From positions 3,968,001-4,032,000 of the forward strand of contig NZ_CP042433.1 in assembly GCF_007970805.1 (NCBI RefSeq): a DNA stretch of 64,000 nucleotides, given 5' to 3'. The notes beneath the pieces were generated by a model. The model ran no database searches, had not been told where the DNA came from, and worked only from the letters and a program-made list of their open reading frames with translations. Both the position numbers and the translations under genes were made by a program. Position 1 is the first letter of the stretch, and every line of letters starts with the position of its first letter. The DNA is from Flavisolibacter ginsenosidimutans (GTDB taxonomy: Bacteria > Bacteroidota > Bacteroidia > Chitinophagales > Chitinophagaceae). Of this stretch, positions 54,101 to 61,415 are shown in pieces.

Positions 54101-55974
54101 GAAGGATTGATCGAGTTGTTTTGACAAACCGCTGTTGGTGCGGTGATGCTTCCTTGCGGTTTGGTTTTAACGGTGACGGTTTGGTTTGCAGGTGTAGAAG
54201 CGCATAAGTCAAATGAGTTTTTTGTAATGAGGTTTATTGTATAGATACCGGGGTTTGTAAAATTAAATTGTGGTTGCACAGATGTTGCACTTGTGCCATT
54301 AACGTAAGGGTTAGTCGGAGGTGCATTAGGGGTGCAGCCAGCGGTGTTATTGTAACTTACTGACCACTGATATGTGTTTGAACCACAAATCGGATTGTTC
54401 GAATTGTTTGTTGTTGTTAGATTGAACGGTGCACAGCCATTGTTTGCATTTAATACAAACGCAGCTAACGGAGTAGGATTTACGCAGATGCTTCGTATGG
54501 AAGAATCTATACCGCAGTTTTGATTGCCGCCTTTTAGTTTGATAAAATAGGTGCCGGGGCTTGTGAATCGAATCGAAACTGAATTGTCCCCCAGCGCCCA
54601 TACGTTTGGATTATTTACTCCATTATCATTTCCCAAATTGCCTCTGGTTACTGTCCATCCCGTTGCAGGCGAAATAGACCAGACTGATTTGCCTGCACTG
54701 CAGTTGCCATTAATTACATCGTCAATGGATCCGCTTGTATTTGTGAGGGTCAGTGTTGTATTCACGCAGATTGTATCTCTTGGTGTAATTGCAAACCCCA
54801 TTCTCGGCTTTTGAGAAACATAAATCGGCGCAACTGTTGCCGACGAAGTAAGGCAAGGATTCGAAGCCGTAATTGTTGCAGCAAAGGAATTCGCATAACC
54901 TCCGCTTGTTACACCGCATGAACCCCTATTGAATGTGTGTGTAATGTCAGCAGGGGCTGGATGTGGAAAAGAAACAGTGCCTGAACCGTCATTAAATGTT
55001 ACTGTGTAAATAGTATTTGCCGGGTTGGAGCTTGTATTTGAAACAGGGAAGGTTAATGCTGTTCCGGTGCAAATTGTAGTATTTCCTGGGTTTCCCAAAC
55101 CCACTGCTGGATTGCTACCAATAAAAACATGATAAGAGCCTGTATCTGTGCAACCGCTGGAGTTTGTAACAATGAAAAGCAAATTAAAGTCGCCAAGACC
55201 GTATGTATGTGACTGCGGACTTGAAGAAGGAAAACTTGTTGCTGTAAAGTCGGGACTGCTATCTCCCCAAATAATTTTGAAGCTGGTGTTAGAGCTGTTG
55301 TTAAGCGAGTTGTTGTAGAAAGTAAAATTGGCTGTCGTTAACGACGAGCACTGGGTAAAATACGTCTGCCCATTATAAATATTTATAGTAGGGCCAGCCA
55401 GAATAGTACTTGGCGAATTTGTAGTGACCGTCCTTGAAATTGTATCGGAGCATCCGTCAGAGCTGGCTACAATCAGTTTAACGGTAAAGTTTTGAATACC
55501 GTTCGAGGGTGCACCGATAAAATGGTGCGTCGGATTAAGGAGCGTCGATGTATTGTTGGTGCCAGAGGCAGGATCTCCAAAATCCCATAAGTAGGTGAGA
55601 TTATTCCCGGCAGAAGTGTTTGTAAATGCAATTGGAAGGCTGCCACATTGATTGTTGGGAGAAAAAGTAAACCCGGCACTGGGCTTGGGAAAAACAATAA
55701 CAGTTACAGGCCCATAAACCGTATCAACACCATTGCCAGTTAAGTGTACCGTATAATCGCCTGAAGTTGTTGCGGTATAATTGATGTTGGTTGCACCGCC
55801 AATATTTGCTCCGTTGTTCTGCCATTGAAACGACACACCGGACGGCGCACCTTGTACCGTAAGTTGTACGCTTCCTCCCTGGCAAAAATTTAAAGGGCCG
55901 TTTGCAACAATTGATTGCCCGAACGCACACGCAGAAAAAACAAAACAAAGAAGCAGCAGTTTATATCGTCTCAT
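48166..55974 (-). CDS. Giant PKD/Ig-repeat surface adhesin with type B (CHU_C) T9SS domain
   Basis: A 2602-residue protein with signal peptide (MRRYKLLLLCFVFSACAFG). The N-terminal part (about 20-830) mixes Ig-like and PKD-like units ('FQWQNNGANIGG', 'LTYLWDFGDPASG'). The middle (about 830-1500) has repeats with 'YTYQWQQSTDG' followed by 'YRRxVxxxxC'. About eight PKD-like units follow (about 1540-2230, 'YTYFWDFGNGQT', 'NTYFWNFGDGTT'), then strand-rich Ig-like units and a C-terminal CHU_C/gliding-associated domain (about 2510-2602, 'FIPNAFTPDGDGIND'). It is a secreted or surface-attached adhesin probably exported with the SprF-like partner downstream. The first third looks AT-richer than the rest. 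Confidence 0.92.
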   Translation of the reverse strand: MRRYKLLLLCFVFSACAFGQSIVANGPLNFCQGGSVQLTVQGAPSGVSFQWQNNGANIGGATNINYTATTSGDYTVHLTGNGVDTVYGPVTVIVFPKPSAGFTFSPNNQCGSLPIAFTNTSAGNNLTYLWDFGDPASGTNNTSTLLNPTHHFIGAPSNGIQNFTVKLIVASSDGCSDTISRTVTTNSPSTILAGPTINIYNGQTYFTQCSSLTTANFTFYNNSLNNSSNTSFKIIWGDSSPDFTATSFPSSSPQSHTYGLGDFNLLFIVTNSSGCTDTGSYHVFIGSNPAVGLGNPGNTTICTGTALTFPVSNTSSNPANTIYTVTFNDGSGTVSFPHPAPADITHTFNRGSCGVTSGGYANSFAATITASNPCLTSSATVAPIYVSQKPRMGFAITPRDTICVNTTLTLTNTSGSIDDVINGNCSAGKSVWSISPATGWTVTRGNLGNDNGVNNPNVWALGDNSVSIRFTSPGTYFIKLKGGNQNCGIDSSIRSICVNPTPLAAFVLNANNGCAPFNLTTTNNSNNPICGSNTYQWSVSYNNTAGCTPNAPPTNPYVNGTSATSVQPQFNFTNPGIYTINLITKNSFDLCASTPANQTVTVKTKPQGSITAPTAVCQNNSINPSANIANCYATNAVTYVWNFPGGTPSTSTLASPGTITYNTSGTYTISLDVTNECGTTTITKNITVNPAPDVSVPANKTFCAGEQTGVFTFTSSVTGATFSWTNTNTAIGLAASGNGSIASFAASNNTGSPITATITVTPTSGCSGSAQSFTITVSPRPGKPTVVRPVIYCLNETAQPLSATGTGSNTVNWYTVYPLANGTTTPPTPSTSAAGNTTYYVTQTNGYPCESDTAKIIVTVNPKITNNNIASDQTICNGSSAAALTQQGTLSGGSGNFTYQWQQSTDGGTTWANINSATAASYNPGTVSSTTQYRRVVNSATCSDTSNVVSINVQGSLTNANIGINQTVCWNTQPDTLRGQQPTGGNGAFTYQWESASNSAGPWTPVTNATNVDFLPPALTATTYYRRRVSSGQCSVYSSVVQITVNPKPVMTGLTDKVFCNNSPSGNIAFTSLPQATSYAWINDNTAIGLGASSTGNIASFITANGSNPKVPVAANVKVVLVFTANGVSCNGDTATFKIIVLPTIVLQQNRDTTLCTGQFVPAYAPIADTGTFAGIGVSYSWTVSGSGVSLTNGNGAQVPGYTTSNASTSDAVATIKVIPRYTYAGTTCDGTPMQYNITVKPATANANAGPDQSLCAQTTVNLAANSVSGTTGVWSQIGTSATITSPNSNTTTVTGLVPGTLYQFVWTQTGFASCPSTKDTVVIDNKLPLVNSVSNATQTVCAGTPVMIPGINAAGGGGTYTYQWQQSTDGINFNNVTGATSPALTVTPTTTTWYRRSVNATPCSSFSDTVQIIVQPALANNSISASQTICTGLTPLPLNGSAPSGGSGSYNYQWQQSTDNGTTWSNIGGATSIGYSPGALTQTTQYRRIVSTDLCNGTLGNTSNVVTITVNPNAKALFLPRDTLKCPPFVITQTIINLQTSTANSQYVWYANGVQIGTGATFPGYTIANENDSVFIKLKTISTYGCKDDSLSQKFKTVRKPTPSFTMSDTVGCGPITVSFTNTSTYVNEYTYFWDFGNGQTSVAVQPGSITFAPNPNYGDTTYFVKLKVFSPCDTLTFTRSIRVKSKPKALFTPTKTVGCSPMHVTFRNTSKGTNNTYFWNFGDGTTLSTTNLDSVQHTFITGVVDTFYVKLKAVNECGADSLTYSVIVAPNTIRLNLAVNGTEHFGCEPHPVSFINNSQGASVFLWNFGDGANTTTTKNVDTVRHTYLSPGTYTVKLQAINNCSDTTTTETIVVYPKPKASFTANKFSVCIGDSVRFINQSDSATAYLWTFADGTTSTLSNPFHLYTTPGVYNVVLTAFRNNASGNVCTDSAKQTVTVTTTQTGFFTVSDSVGQCSPFTVTLVNKNKPSVSAAWDLGDGTTATGDSIVHTYTTAGTYPVKLTVKVPGGCTYITTKTINVLGPKGTLQYNHGFVCSPSAVQFQAVATGASTYNWDFGDGTVLNTTQQTVFHAYSNPGFYIPKVTLQSNGCNVLLKGVDTIKVDKVDGGFTFAKNEICGSTTLTFTDTSHVFFGIKNIAWNFGDNKTAAGSNPSHVYSASGRYTIQMIVQSNSGCTDTISKQIDVLVKSKPLVSINATDTACTRRSIAFNALVQTVDPLNLVQWNLSNGATGTGPQFNYTFTQTGTYNVQLIAGTVNGCYDTAYHTVRINPSPVVTATPPLNLCKGNTVQLNAIGASTWQWLPLQGLTCYSCPNPIASPIITTPYVVEGKNSFGCADWDTVVITVVQPLKMTVAPDDSICIGQSVNLLASGATFYNWSPAVGLNNVNISNPTASPSVTTRYRVVGYDGFNCFTDTAYVTVAIGQYPTVSLGPDQTLATGTLYPLTSVITNGPIRNWNWTPTTNLSCSNCALPVAEIKKDITYTVTVTTPYGCSASDTISIKVFCKDGQVFIPNAFTPDGDGINDMLTVRASGIVMVKYFRIFNRWGDLIFERTNFKPNDPNYGWDGKVRGVVNGPEVFVYTCEAVCENGASYTYKGNVSIIK

Positions 55975-56195
55975 AAAAGGCCGTTGGTTTTGGTCAGCGC
56001 TGCAAGATAGAAAAAAGCCTTTCTACCTGCAATCCTTCAAAAGAGCAAAGGCCGGGCAGTCGTAGTCCGCCTAAGTCCAACCAAGCTTTTTGGCTTTTTA
56101 CCGAAAACCAATACCCGCCTGATTTTGCGACACGATTCATCGGTAAATTTAATACGTCTCTACCCGCCCTTTTTCTTCACCTCAAACGCTCTATT

Positions 56196-58064
56196 ATGGG
56201 AAATAAAAACCTTACGCGAAGGCATTTCTTCCGTTCGCTTGCCGCCCCGGCAGACACAGGCACGCAAGACGATCCGCTGTTTGAGAAATACAGCCGGAAA
56301 AAATTAACCACGCGGCATTACAGCACCGACGAAGTACAATTAAAAGTCGGTACTGAAGAAGACACAAGCGTCGCGCAACGCACGGGCAATCCCGTTACCA
56401 GCGGCCTGAATGCTTATGCCGGTACGTGGACAGAATGGGAAGTGCTGCACCTTTTGCGCCGCACCAACTTTGGCTGGAAGAAAGCCTGGGTAGATGCCTT
56501 GCTTCCACTAACGCCATCGGCCGCGGTAGATGCGGTACTCAACATAAACAACACGCCACCATCGCCGCCGGTAAACTGGTACCAGAACATTGCCAACAAC
56601 GCCGATGAAAACAACCTGCCTTACGGTGCCGACTGGACGAATGATTTCTTTCCCACAAACTCCGTGGGACAAACCACCAACAGCAACCGAAACAGCGGCA
56701 TGCGGCGCTGGTTGTTCGGGTTGATCTTAAACGGCGATGCCACCATTCGCGAGAAAATGGTTTGGTTCTGGTATCATTTTATTCCCATTGATTTTGACAC
56801 GATCTATCAATCGTCCAACGCTTACATCAATACCAATTCCGCACGGTTCTTTTACCGTTACTTCAAGCTCTTTCGCGATAATGCTTTGGGCAATTTTAAA
56901 ACCCTCATTCGCGCCGTGGCCGTAGAACCCGGCATGATGTATTACCTGAACAACCAGCAAAACAGCGCCACGGCACCCGATGAAAATTTTGCCCGGGAGT
57001 TGATGGAACTCTTTACGTTGGGCAAGGACGATCCGAACAACACGTATGCACAAAGCGATGTAGTAGCGGCCGCACAAGTGCTTACCGGCTGGCGGGTGCA
57101 AAGCATCAACACCGCGAATCCCGCTACCAATTTTGTTTCGGGATCGCACAAGCAGGGCAACAAAACTTTTTCTTCGTTTTTTAACAACACGGTCATCACG
57201 GGCCAAACGGGAGCCGCTGGCGCAAACGAATTGGATGCGCTCATCAACATGATTTTTTCAAAACAGGTGGAGGTGAGCAAATACATCTGCCGCAGGCTGT
57301 ATCGCTATTTTGTTTATTACGACATTGACGCAAACATTGAAGCGAATGTGATTGCGCCGCTGGCGCAAACATTCGTTGCCAACAACTGGAACATTCAGCC
57401 GGTGCTAAACCAGTTGTTCAAGAGCGAACATTTTTTTGACATGGCCAACCGCGGTTGTTATATCAAAAGTCCCTTCGATTTAGTGGGCGGCGCCATCAAC
57501 ATGCTGGCCTTAAATACAACGGATGCGAACATTGAGTACCAGTACCGAATCTGGAGCAAATACAACGACGGCTATTGCCTGAGCATGGAGCAGCAGATGG
57601 GCACCATACCAAACGTCTCGGGATGGAACGCTTATTATCAAACGCCGGCTTACCACGAGTACTGGATAAATTCCAACTCCGTGCAAAAGCGCTTCACGTT
57701 TATCCAGGACATGTTTAACGGGCATACGGTAGGCAGCGTGTACAGCGGCGGAACTACGTTGCGTTCTTTTAAGGTTGACCCGGTGGCTTTTGCACTTTCC
57801 TTTGGCAACGCCATTGCCCGCGACCCCAACGCACTAACCGCCATTTGCATAAAATATCTTTTGCCGATTGATCTAAGCCAGGGACAAAAAGACCAACTGA
57901 AGGGCTCTACGTTGTTGAGCGGGCAGTCTACCGATTCGTATTGGACCACGGCTTGGGATACCTGGTACAACAACCAAACATCGGCCAACCGCTCGGTGAT
58001 TGAACCGCGGTTGAAGAATCTTCTTTCGGGCATTTGTCAACTAGCAGAATACCAATTGATGTGA
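56196..58064 (+). CDS. DUF1800 family protein
   Basis: A 622-residue protein of the DUF1800 family, recognised from 'WEVLHLLRRTNFGWKKAWVDALL', 'MVWFWYHFIPIDFDTIYQS', 'NFARELMELFTLGKDD', 'VAAAQVLTGWRVQS' and 'SKYICRRLYRYFVYYD'. An N-terminal twin-arginine motif ('TRRHFF', residues 7-12) is present, but no hydrophobic core follows; the region instead continues with polar residues. Function is unknown; the family is usually coupled to DUF1501, which is the next gene (104 bp away). Confidence 0.92.
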   Translation: MGNKNLTRRHFFRSLAAPADTGTQDDPLFEKYSRKKLTTRHYSTDEVQLKVGTEEDTSVAQRTGNPVTSGLNAYAGTWTEWEVLHLLRRTNFGWKKAWVDALLPLTPSAAVDAVLNINNTPPSPPVNWYQNIANNADENNLPYGADWTNDFFPTNSVGQTTNSNRNSGMRRWLFGLILNGDATIREKMVWFWYHFIPIDFDTIYQSSNAYINTNSARFFYRYFKLFRDNALGNFKTLIRAVAVEPGMMYYLNNQQNSATAPDENFARELMELFTLGKDDPNNTYAQSDVVAAAQVLTGWRVQSINTANPATNFVSGSHKQGNKTFSSFFNNTVITGQTGAAGANELDALINMIFSKQVEVSKYICRRLYRYFVYYDIDANIEANVIAPLAQTFVANNWNIQPVLNQLFKSEHFFDMANRGCYIKSPFDLVGGAINMLALNTTDANIEYQYRIWSKYNDGYCLSMEQQMGTIPNVSGWNAYYQTPAYHEYWINSNSVQKRFTFIQDMFNGHTVGSVYSGGTTLRSFKVDPVAFALSFGNAIARDPNALTAICIKYLLPIDLSQGQKDQLKGSTLLSGQSTDSYWTTAWDTWYNNQTSANRSVIEPRLKNLLSGICQLAEYQLM

Positions 58065-58168
58065 GGCGACAAACGATAAACGCGAAACCGTGAATCGTTC
58101 CGTTATCGGCTTCTCCGGTCTCCCGTCTGACGTTTCACTTCTCACGTTTCACCTTTAAACCCGCTTCA

Positions 58169-60025
58169 ATGAAACGCCGCGATTTTATAAAAAACACGTC
58201 CGCTGCTTCGGTTCCGTTGCTGCTCAACAACATTCCGCTTTTTGCTTCACCTTCTACCGGCAACAATCTGCTCGATATGCTGGCGCAAAGCTCGCAGAGT
58301 TGTGGCAAGGTGCTCGTCGTCATTCAGCAAAACGGCGGGAACGACGGCTTAAACACCGTCATCCCCCTGGACAAATATTCTACCCTGCAAAACGTCCGCA
58401 GCAACATTCTGCCCCCGCAAGCCAACATTCTTGCACTGAACGGAACAAGCACCACCGGCTTAAATCCGGCCATGACGGAGATGCGTGATTTGTACAACAA
58501 CGGCAAGCTTGCCATCGTGCAGGCAGTTTCTTATCCCAATCCAAACTTTAGTCACTTTAGAGCAACGGACATTTGGTTTTCCGGCTCCGCATCCAATCAA
58601 TATTGGGATACCGGTTGGTTGGGCAGAGATCTTGATACAACGTATCCAAATTATCCGCAGAATTATCCCAACACGCAAGCCCCCGATCCGCTGGCGGTTC
58701 AAATTGGTTCAACCCTGCCGTTTTCTTTACAAGGCCCGGCGGTGAACATGGGTTACAATGTTACGGACCCGAATGCGTTGCTAAATGTGATTAACGCCAC
58801 GACTGACCCTGCACCGAACAACGATTACGGTCACGAGCTAACGTTTTTGCGGTTGATGAAAGACCAAAGCAACGTGTACCGCGGCCGCATCACATCCGCT
58901 TACAATGCGCAGCAAACACTTTCAACGTTGTACCCGGCATCGGGCAATACGCTGGCCAATCAATTAAAGATGGTGGCGCGATTGATTGGCGGCGGACTGC
59001 AAACGCCGATTTATATTGTCAATCATCCGTACTCGCACGATACGCATTCCGCGCAAGTCAATTCGGATTTGATCACCGGCACGCAGGCCAACAACTTGAG
59101 CATTCTGTCGAAAGCGGTTGCCGCTTTTCAGGATGACATTGAAAAGATGGGCAAGGGCTCCAAAGTAACGGGCATGACCTTTAGCGAATTTGGCCGCCGC
59201 GTGATGAGCAATGCATCTGTCGGTACCGATCACGGTACGGCTGCGCCTGTGTTTTTTTTCGGGGCCGCTCTTCAGGCAGGCGTCATCGGCACGTCGGCGT
59301 CGTTTTCCGTTAACGGTAGCGGTAACATTGATGTAAACTCACAAGTGAATATGCAGTATGACTTCCGCCAATTGTATGCAACGGTGATGCAGGACTGGCT
59401 TTGCTTAACCCCAACCGAATCGGCAACCGTGTTGGGAAGTTCATTTCCCAAATTGCCCATCTTTGCGGCGGCGGCGCCGTTGCCGCTGGAAGGTGTTTCG
59501 CTTACGGGGCAATACTACCAGGGTCAAAGCCGACTGAATTGTCATGCCGAACAAAACGGGAAATACCGTTGGTATGCGTTGGAGTTTTCTACCGATGGAA
59601 GCCAGTTTGCCGAAGTAAGCCGGCAAACAAATACAAGCCTTGCCGCTGCGGCAACTTATACCTTCTTGCACACAACATCGGCACCCAAAATGTTTTACCG
59701 CATTGCCGCGCAAAACCTACAAGGCAAAACGGATTATTCAAACACCGTCTTGCTTCGTTCCTCCGACAGGCAACAATTAATACGCGTCTTTCCGAACCCG
59801 GTTCAGAACAACAATATCCACGTTGAATTTTTTGAAAAGGTTGACGGCCCTGTTGACGTAACGATTTACGATTTGGTGGGCGCCAAGGTTTATTACAACC
59901 GTTTCAGCGGCGTGCAAAACAGTTTGGCCTTTCGCGTGCCGCCTTCGTTCTCGCGGGAAACGCATTACATACTCGAAGTTGTTTACGGCGACACGAGGGC
60001 GAGGGAGCAAATCATTTTCCGGTAA
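58169..60025 (+). CDS. DUF1501 family protein with T9SS sorting domain
   Basis: A 618-residue protein. The N terminus (MKRRDFIKNTSAASVPLLL) is a twin-arginine-type signal. The DUF1501 core (about 45-430) shows 'KVLVVIQQNGGNDGLNTVIP', 'HSHDTHSAQV'-like metal-ligand region ('PYSHDTHSAQVN'), 'GMTFSEFGRRVMSNASVGTDHGTA', a pattern shared with the alkaline-phosphatase-like clan. The C terminus (about 530-618) carries a Por-type A domain ('IRVFPNPVQNNNIHVEF'). So it combines apparent Tat export with T9SS sorting. It pairs with the DUF1800 gene. Confidence 0.92.
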   Translation: MKRRDFIKNTSAASVPLLLNNIPLFASPSTGNNLLDMLAQSSQSCGKVLVVIQQNGGNDGLNTVIPLDKYSTLQNVRSNILPPQANILALNGTSTTGLNPAMTEMRDLYNNGKLAIVQAVSYPNPNFSHFRATDIWFSGSASNQYWDTGWLGRDLDTTYPNYPQNYPNTQAPDPLAVQIGSTLPFSLQGPAVNMGYNVTDPNALLNVINATTDPAPNNDYGHELTFLRLMKDQSNVYRGRITSAYNAQQTLSTLYPASGNTLANQLKMVARLIGGGLQTPIYIVNHPYSHDTHSAQVNSDLITGTQANNLSILSKAVAAFQDDIEKMGKGSKVTGMTFSEFGRRVMSNASVGTDHGTAAPVFFFGAALQAGVIGTSASFSVNGSGNIDVNSQVNMQYDFRQLYATVMQDWLCLTPTESATVLGSSFPKLPIFAAAAPLPLEGVSLTGQYYQGQSRLNCHAEQNGKYRWYALEFSTDGSQFAEVSRQTNTSLAAAATYTFLHTTSAPKMFYRIAAQNLQGKTDYSNTVLLRSSDRQQLIRVFPNPVQNNNIHVEFFEKVDGPVDVTIYDLVGAKVYYNRFSGVQNSLAFRVPPSFSRETHYILEVVYGDTRAREQIIFR

Positions 60026-60044
60026 AGAGAGAAGGATATTAAGG

Positions 60045-60105
60045 TATTGGGATATTGAGATAGTGAAAGCCGAGAGGCAATCCACAATATCTCCATATCC
60101 CAATA
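60045..60105. repeat. Imperfect intergenic palindrome between DUF1501 and response-regulator genes
   Basis: TATTGGGATATTGAGATA (60045-60062) and TATCTCCATATCCCAATA (60088-60105) pair with one mismatch around a 25-nt loop. Both arms are built from repeated GATATT/AATATC words. It sits in the 91-bp gap between converging genes. Confidence 0.6.
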
Positions 60106-60116
60106 TCGCATTATCG

Positions 60117-60551
60117 TTACTTCAGGTCTTCTTTCGGTGGCGCAAAAACAAAAACAGGTTCGGGCGCCGGTTCTTCACTTAACAAACGTTCTACCTTGTT
60201 AACCAAATACTCCGATTGAAAGGGTTTGGCCACGTAATCATCAGCGCCAAAGGAAAGCGGGCCGCTGATGGGATAATTATATCCCGACATTAAAATGACT
60301 TTTGCTTTGCGGGCGCCTTCGGCGTGCTTTATCTTCCAGCAAAGCTGGCGGCCATCATCGCCGGCAATGTTTATGTCAAGAATAACCAGATCGGGCTTGA
60401 ATAAAGACAGTACGTACTCGGCTTCGGGCATGGAAGCAGCGGATTCGATGAGGTAACCGGATTTTTGCAGTTTGCGTTCCAGCAACATCAACAGGTCAAT
60501 GTCATCATCCACCAGCAGGATGCGCTTTGTTTTGTGTTTTTCTGTTTGCAT
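60117..60551 (-). CDS. Single-domain response regulator
   Basis: A 144-residue receiver-only protein: acidic 'LLVDDDIDLL' (12-21), phosphorylated Asp59 in 'LVILDINIAGDDG', Ser in 'ILMSGYNY', and Lys in 'DDYVAKPF' (about 109). No output domain is present, only a short Pro/Glu-rich tail. Such proteins act through protein-protein contact. No kinase is adjacent. Confidence 0.9.
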   Translation of the reverse strand: MQTEKHKTKRILLVDDDIDLLMLLERKLQKSGYLIESAASMPEAEYVLSLFKPDLVILDINIAGDDGRQLCWKIKHAEGARKAKVILMSGYNYPISGPLSFGADDYVAKPFQSEYLVNKVERLLSEEPAPEPVFVFAPPKEDLK

Positions 60552-60737
60552 ACACCAACTTTAAGGTTCGTCAATAATTGGTACGGTTCTCAAAGGTGGC
60601 ACGGATAGAAGGTAGCTTTCAGGGGTGGATAAACAAAAGAAGCCGTTGTTTTTCACGTGTTGCAACCGGTCCTCTTCTTAGAATAAAACTACATGTATAG
60701 ATGGCGACAATCAAGCGAAAATTCAACCGAGTTTGCA

Positions 60738-60808
60738 AGCCGTGTATTTACGGAAAGCCATGATTTTATTTCGCGGGACTACGCAATGAAAGCCGTGTTT
60801 TTACGGAA
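60738..60808. repeat. Two 18-bp direct repeats with palindromic ends (candidate operators)
   Basis: AGCCGTGTATTTACGGAA (60738-60755) and AGCCGTGTTTTTACGGAA (60791-60808) differ at one position. Each contains CCGT...ACGG half-sites. Start-to-start distance is 53 bp, close to five helical turns. They lie in the 473-bp gap (60552-61024) between the response regulator and a small plus-strand gene; nothing else is evident in the gap. Confidence 0.5.
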
Positions 60809-61024
60809 GAAAAAAATTTTTTAAAGCAAAACCGCACAAAATCATCTGTGCATAATTTTTTTTCTTCTGGCAAAAACAAAACACAAACTGCGAAGCGAAG
60901 CCACCTTTCTTTGTCTTCAGAATTGAACAAGGCTTGTGCAAAACTATTTCCCCAAAAAATCTTTCCCGTGCTTTCTACCTTTCAGTAAAACCACACCTGC
61001 CACAACCATTAAAACAAATGTGCC

Positions 61025-61207
61025 ATGACCGGAGAACGCAACTTGCTTCTGCGTGATACAGCAATTGAAACATGGAACGAAGAACTGGCCCGCGCAAAAA
61101 AATACAAGGAAGCCATGCAAAAGCGAAAGACCGAAAAACTGGTGAGCAAACAAATTGAAAAACTCAAGAAAGCTTCGCTGGTGGGGCGGCTGAAGATAGA
61201 ACCCTGA
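61025..61207 (+). CDS. Small helical protein (60 aa)
   Basis: A 60-residue, Lys/Glu-rich protein with a predicted continuous helix ('ETWNEELARAKKYKEAMQKR' and 'QIEKLKKASLVGRL'), so possibly coiled-coil or nucleic-acid-associated. It has no hydrophobic segment. It follows the pair of candidate operators by about 215 bp. No known family is recognised. Confidence 0.55.
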   Translation: MTGERNLLLRDTAIETWNEELARAKKYKEAMQKRKTEKLVSKQIEKLKKASLVGRLKIEP

Positions 61208-61386
61208 TTGCGAATACGGGAATCAAGAGACAGAATAGAGAGAAAACCGCTGTTTCGTTTTTAAAATATTGACCTGTTCTTCTTGTTGAAAATTGCTTAC
61301 TATGCGCAAAGGCATTGCAGGCAAAATCATCTCGTTCAATTACTCCTGCCTCCTGTATTCTGTCTCCTGACTCCTTCTTTCTGAAT

Positions 61387-61394
61387 TATCTTTG
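61387..61394 (+). promoter_or_regulatory. serS -7 promoter element (TATCTTTG)
   Basis: An exact TAnnTTTG match 21 bp upstream of the serS ATG. No clear -33 TTTG is found at the usual distance. Confidence 0.5.
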
Positions 61395-61415
61395 CCGCCA
61401 CAAAAAAATACGCCC

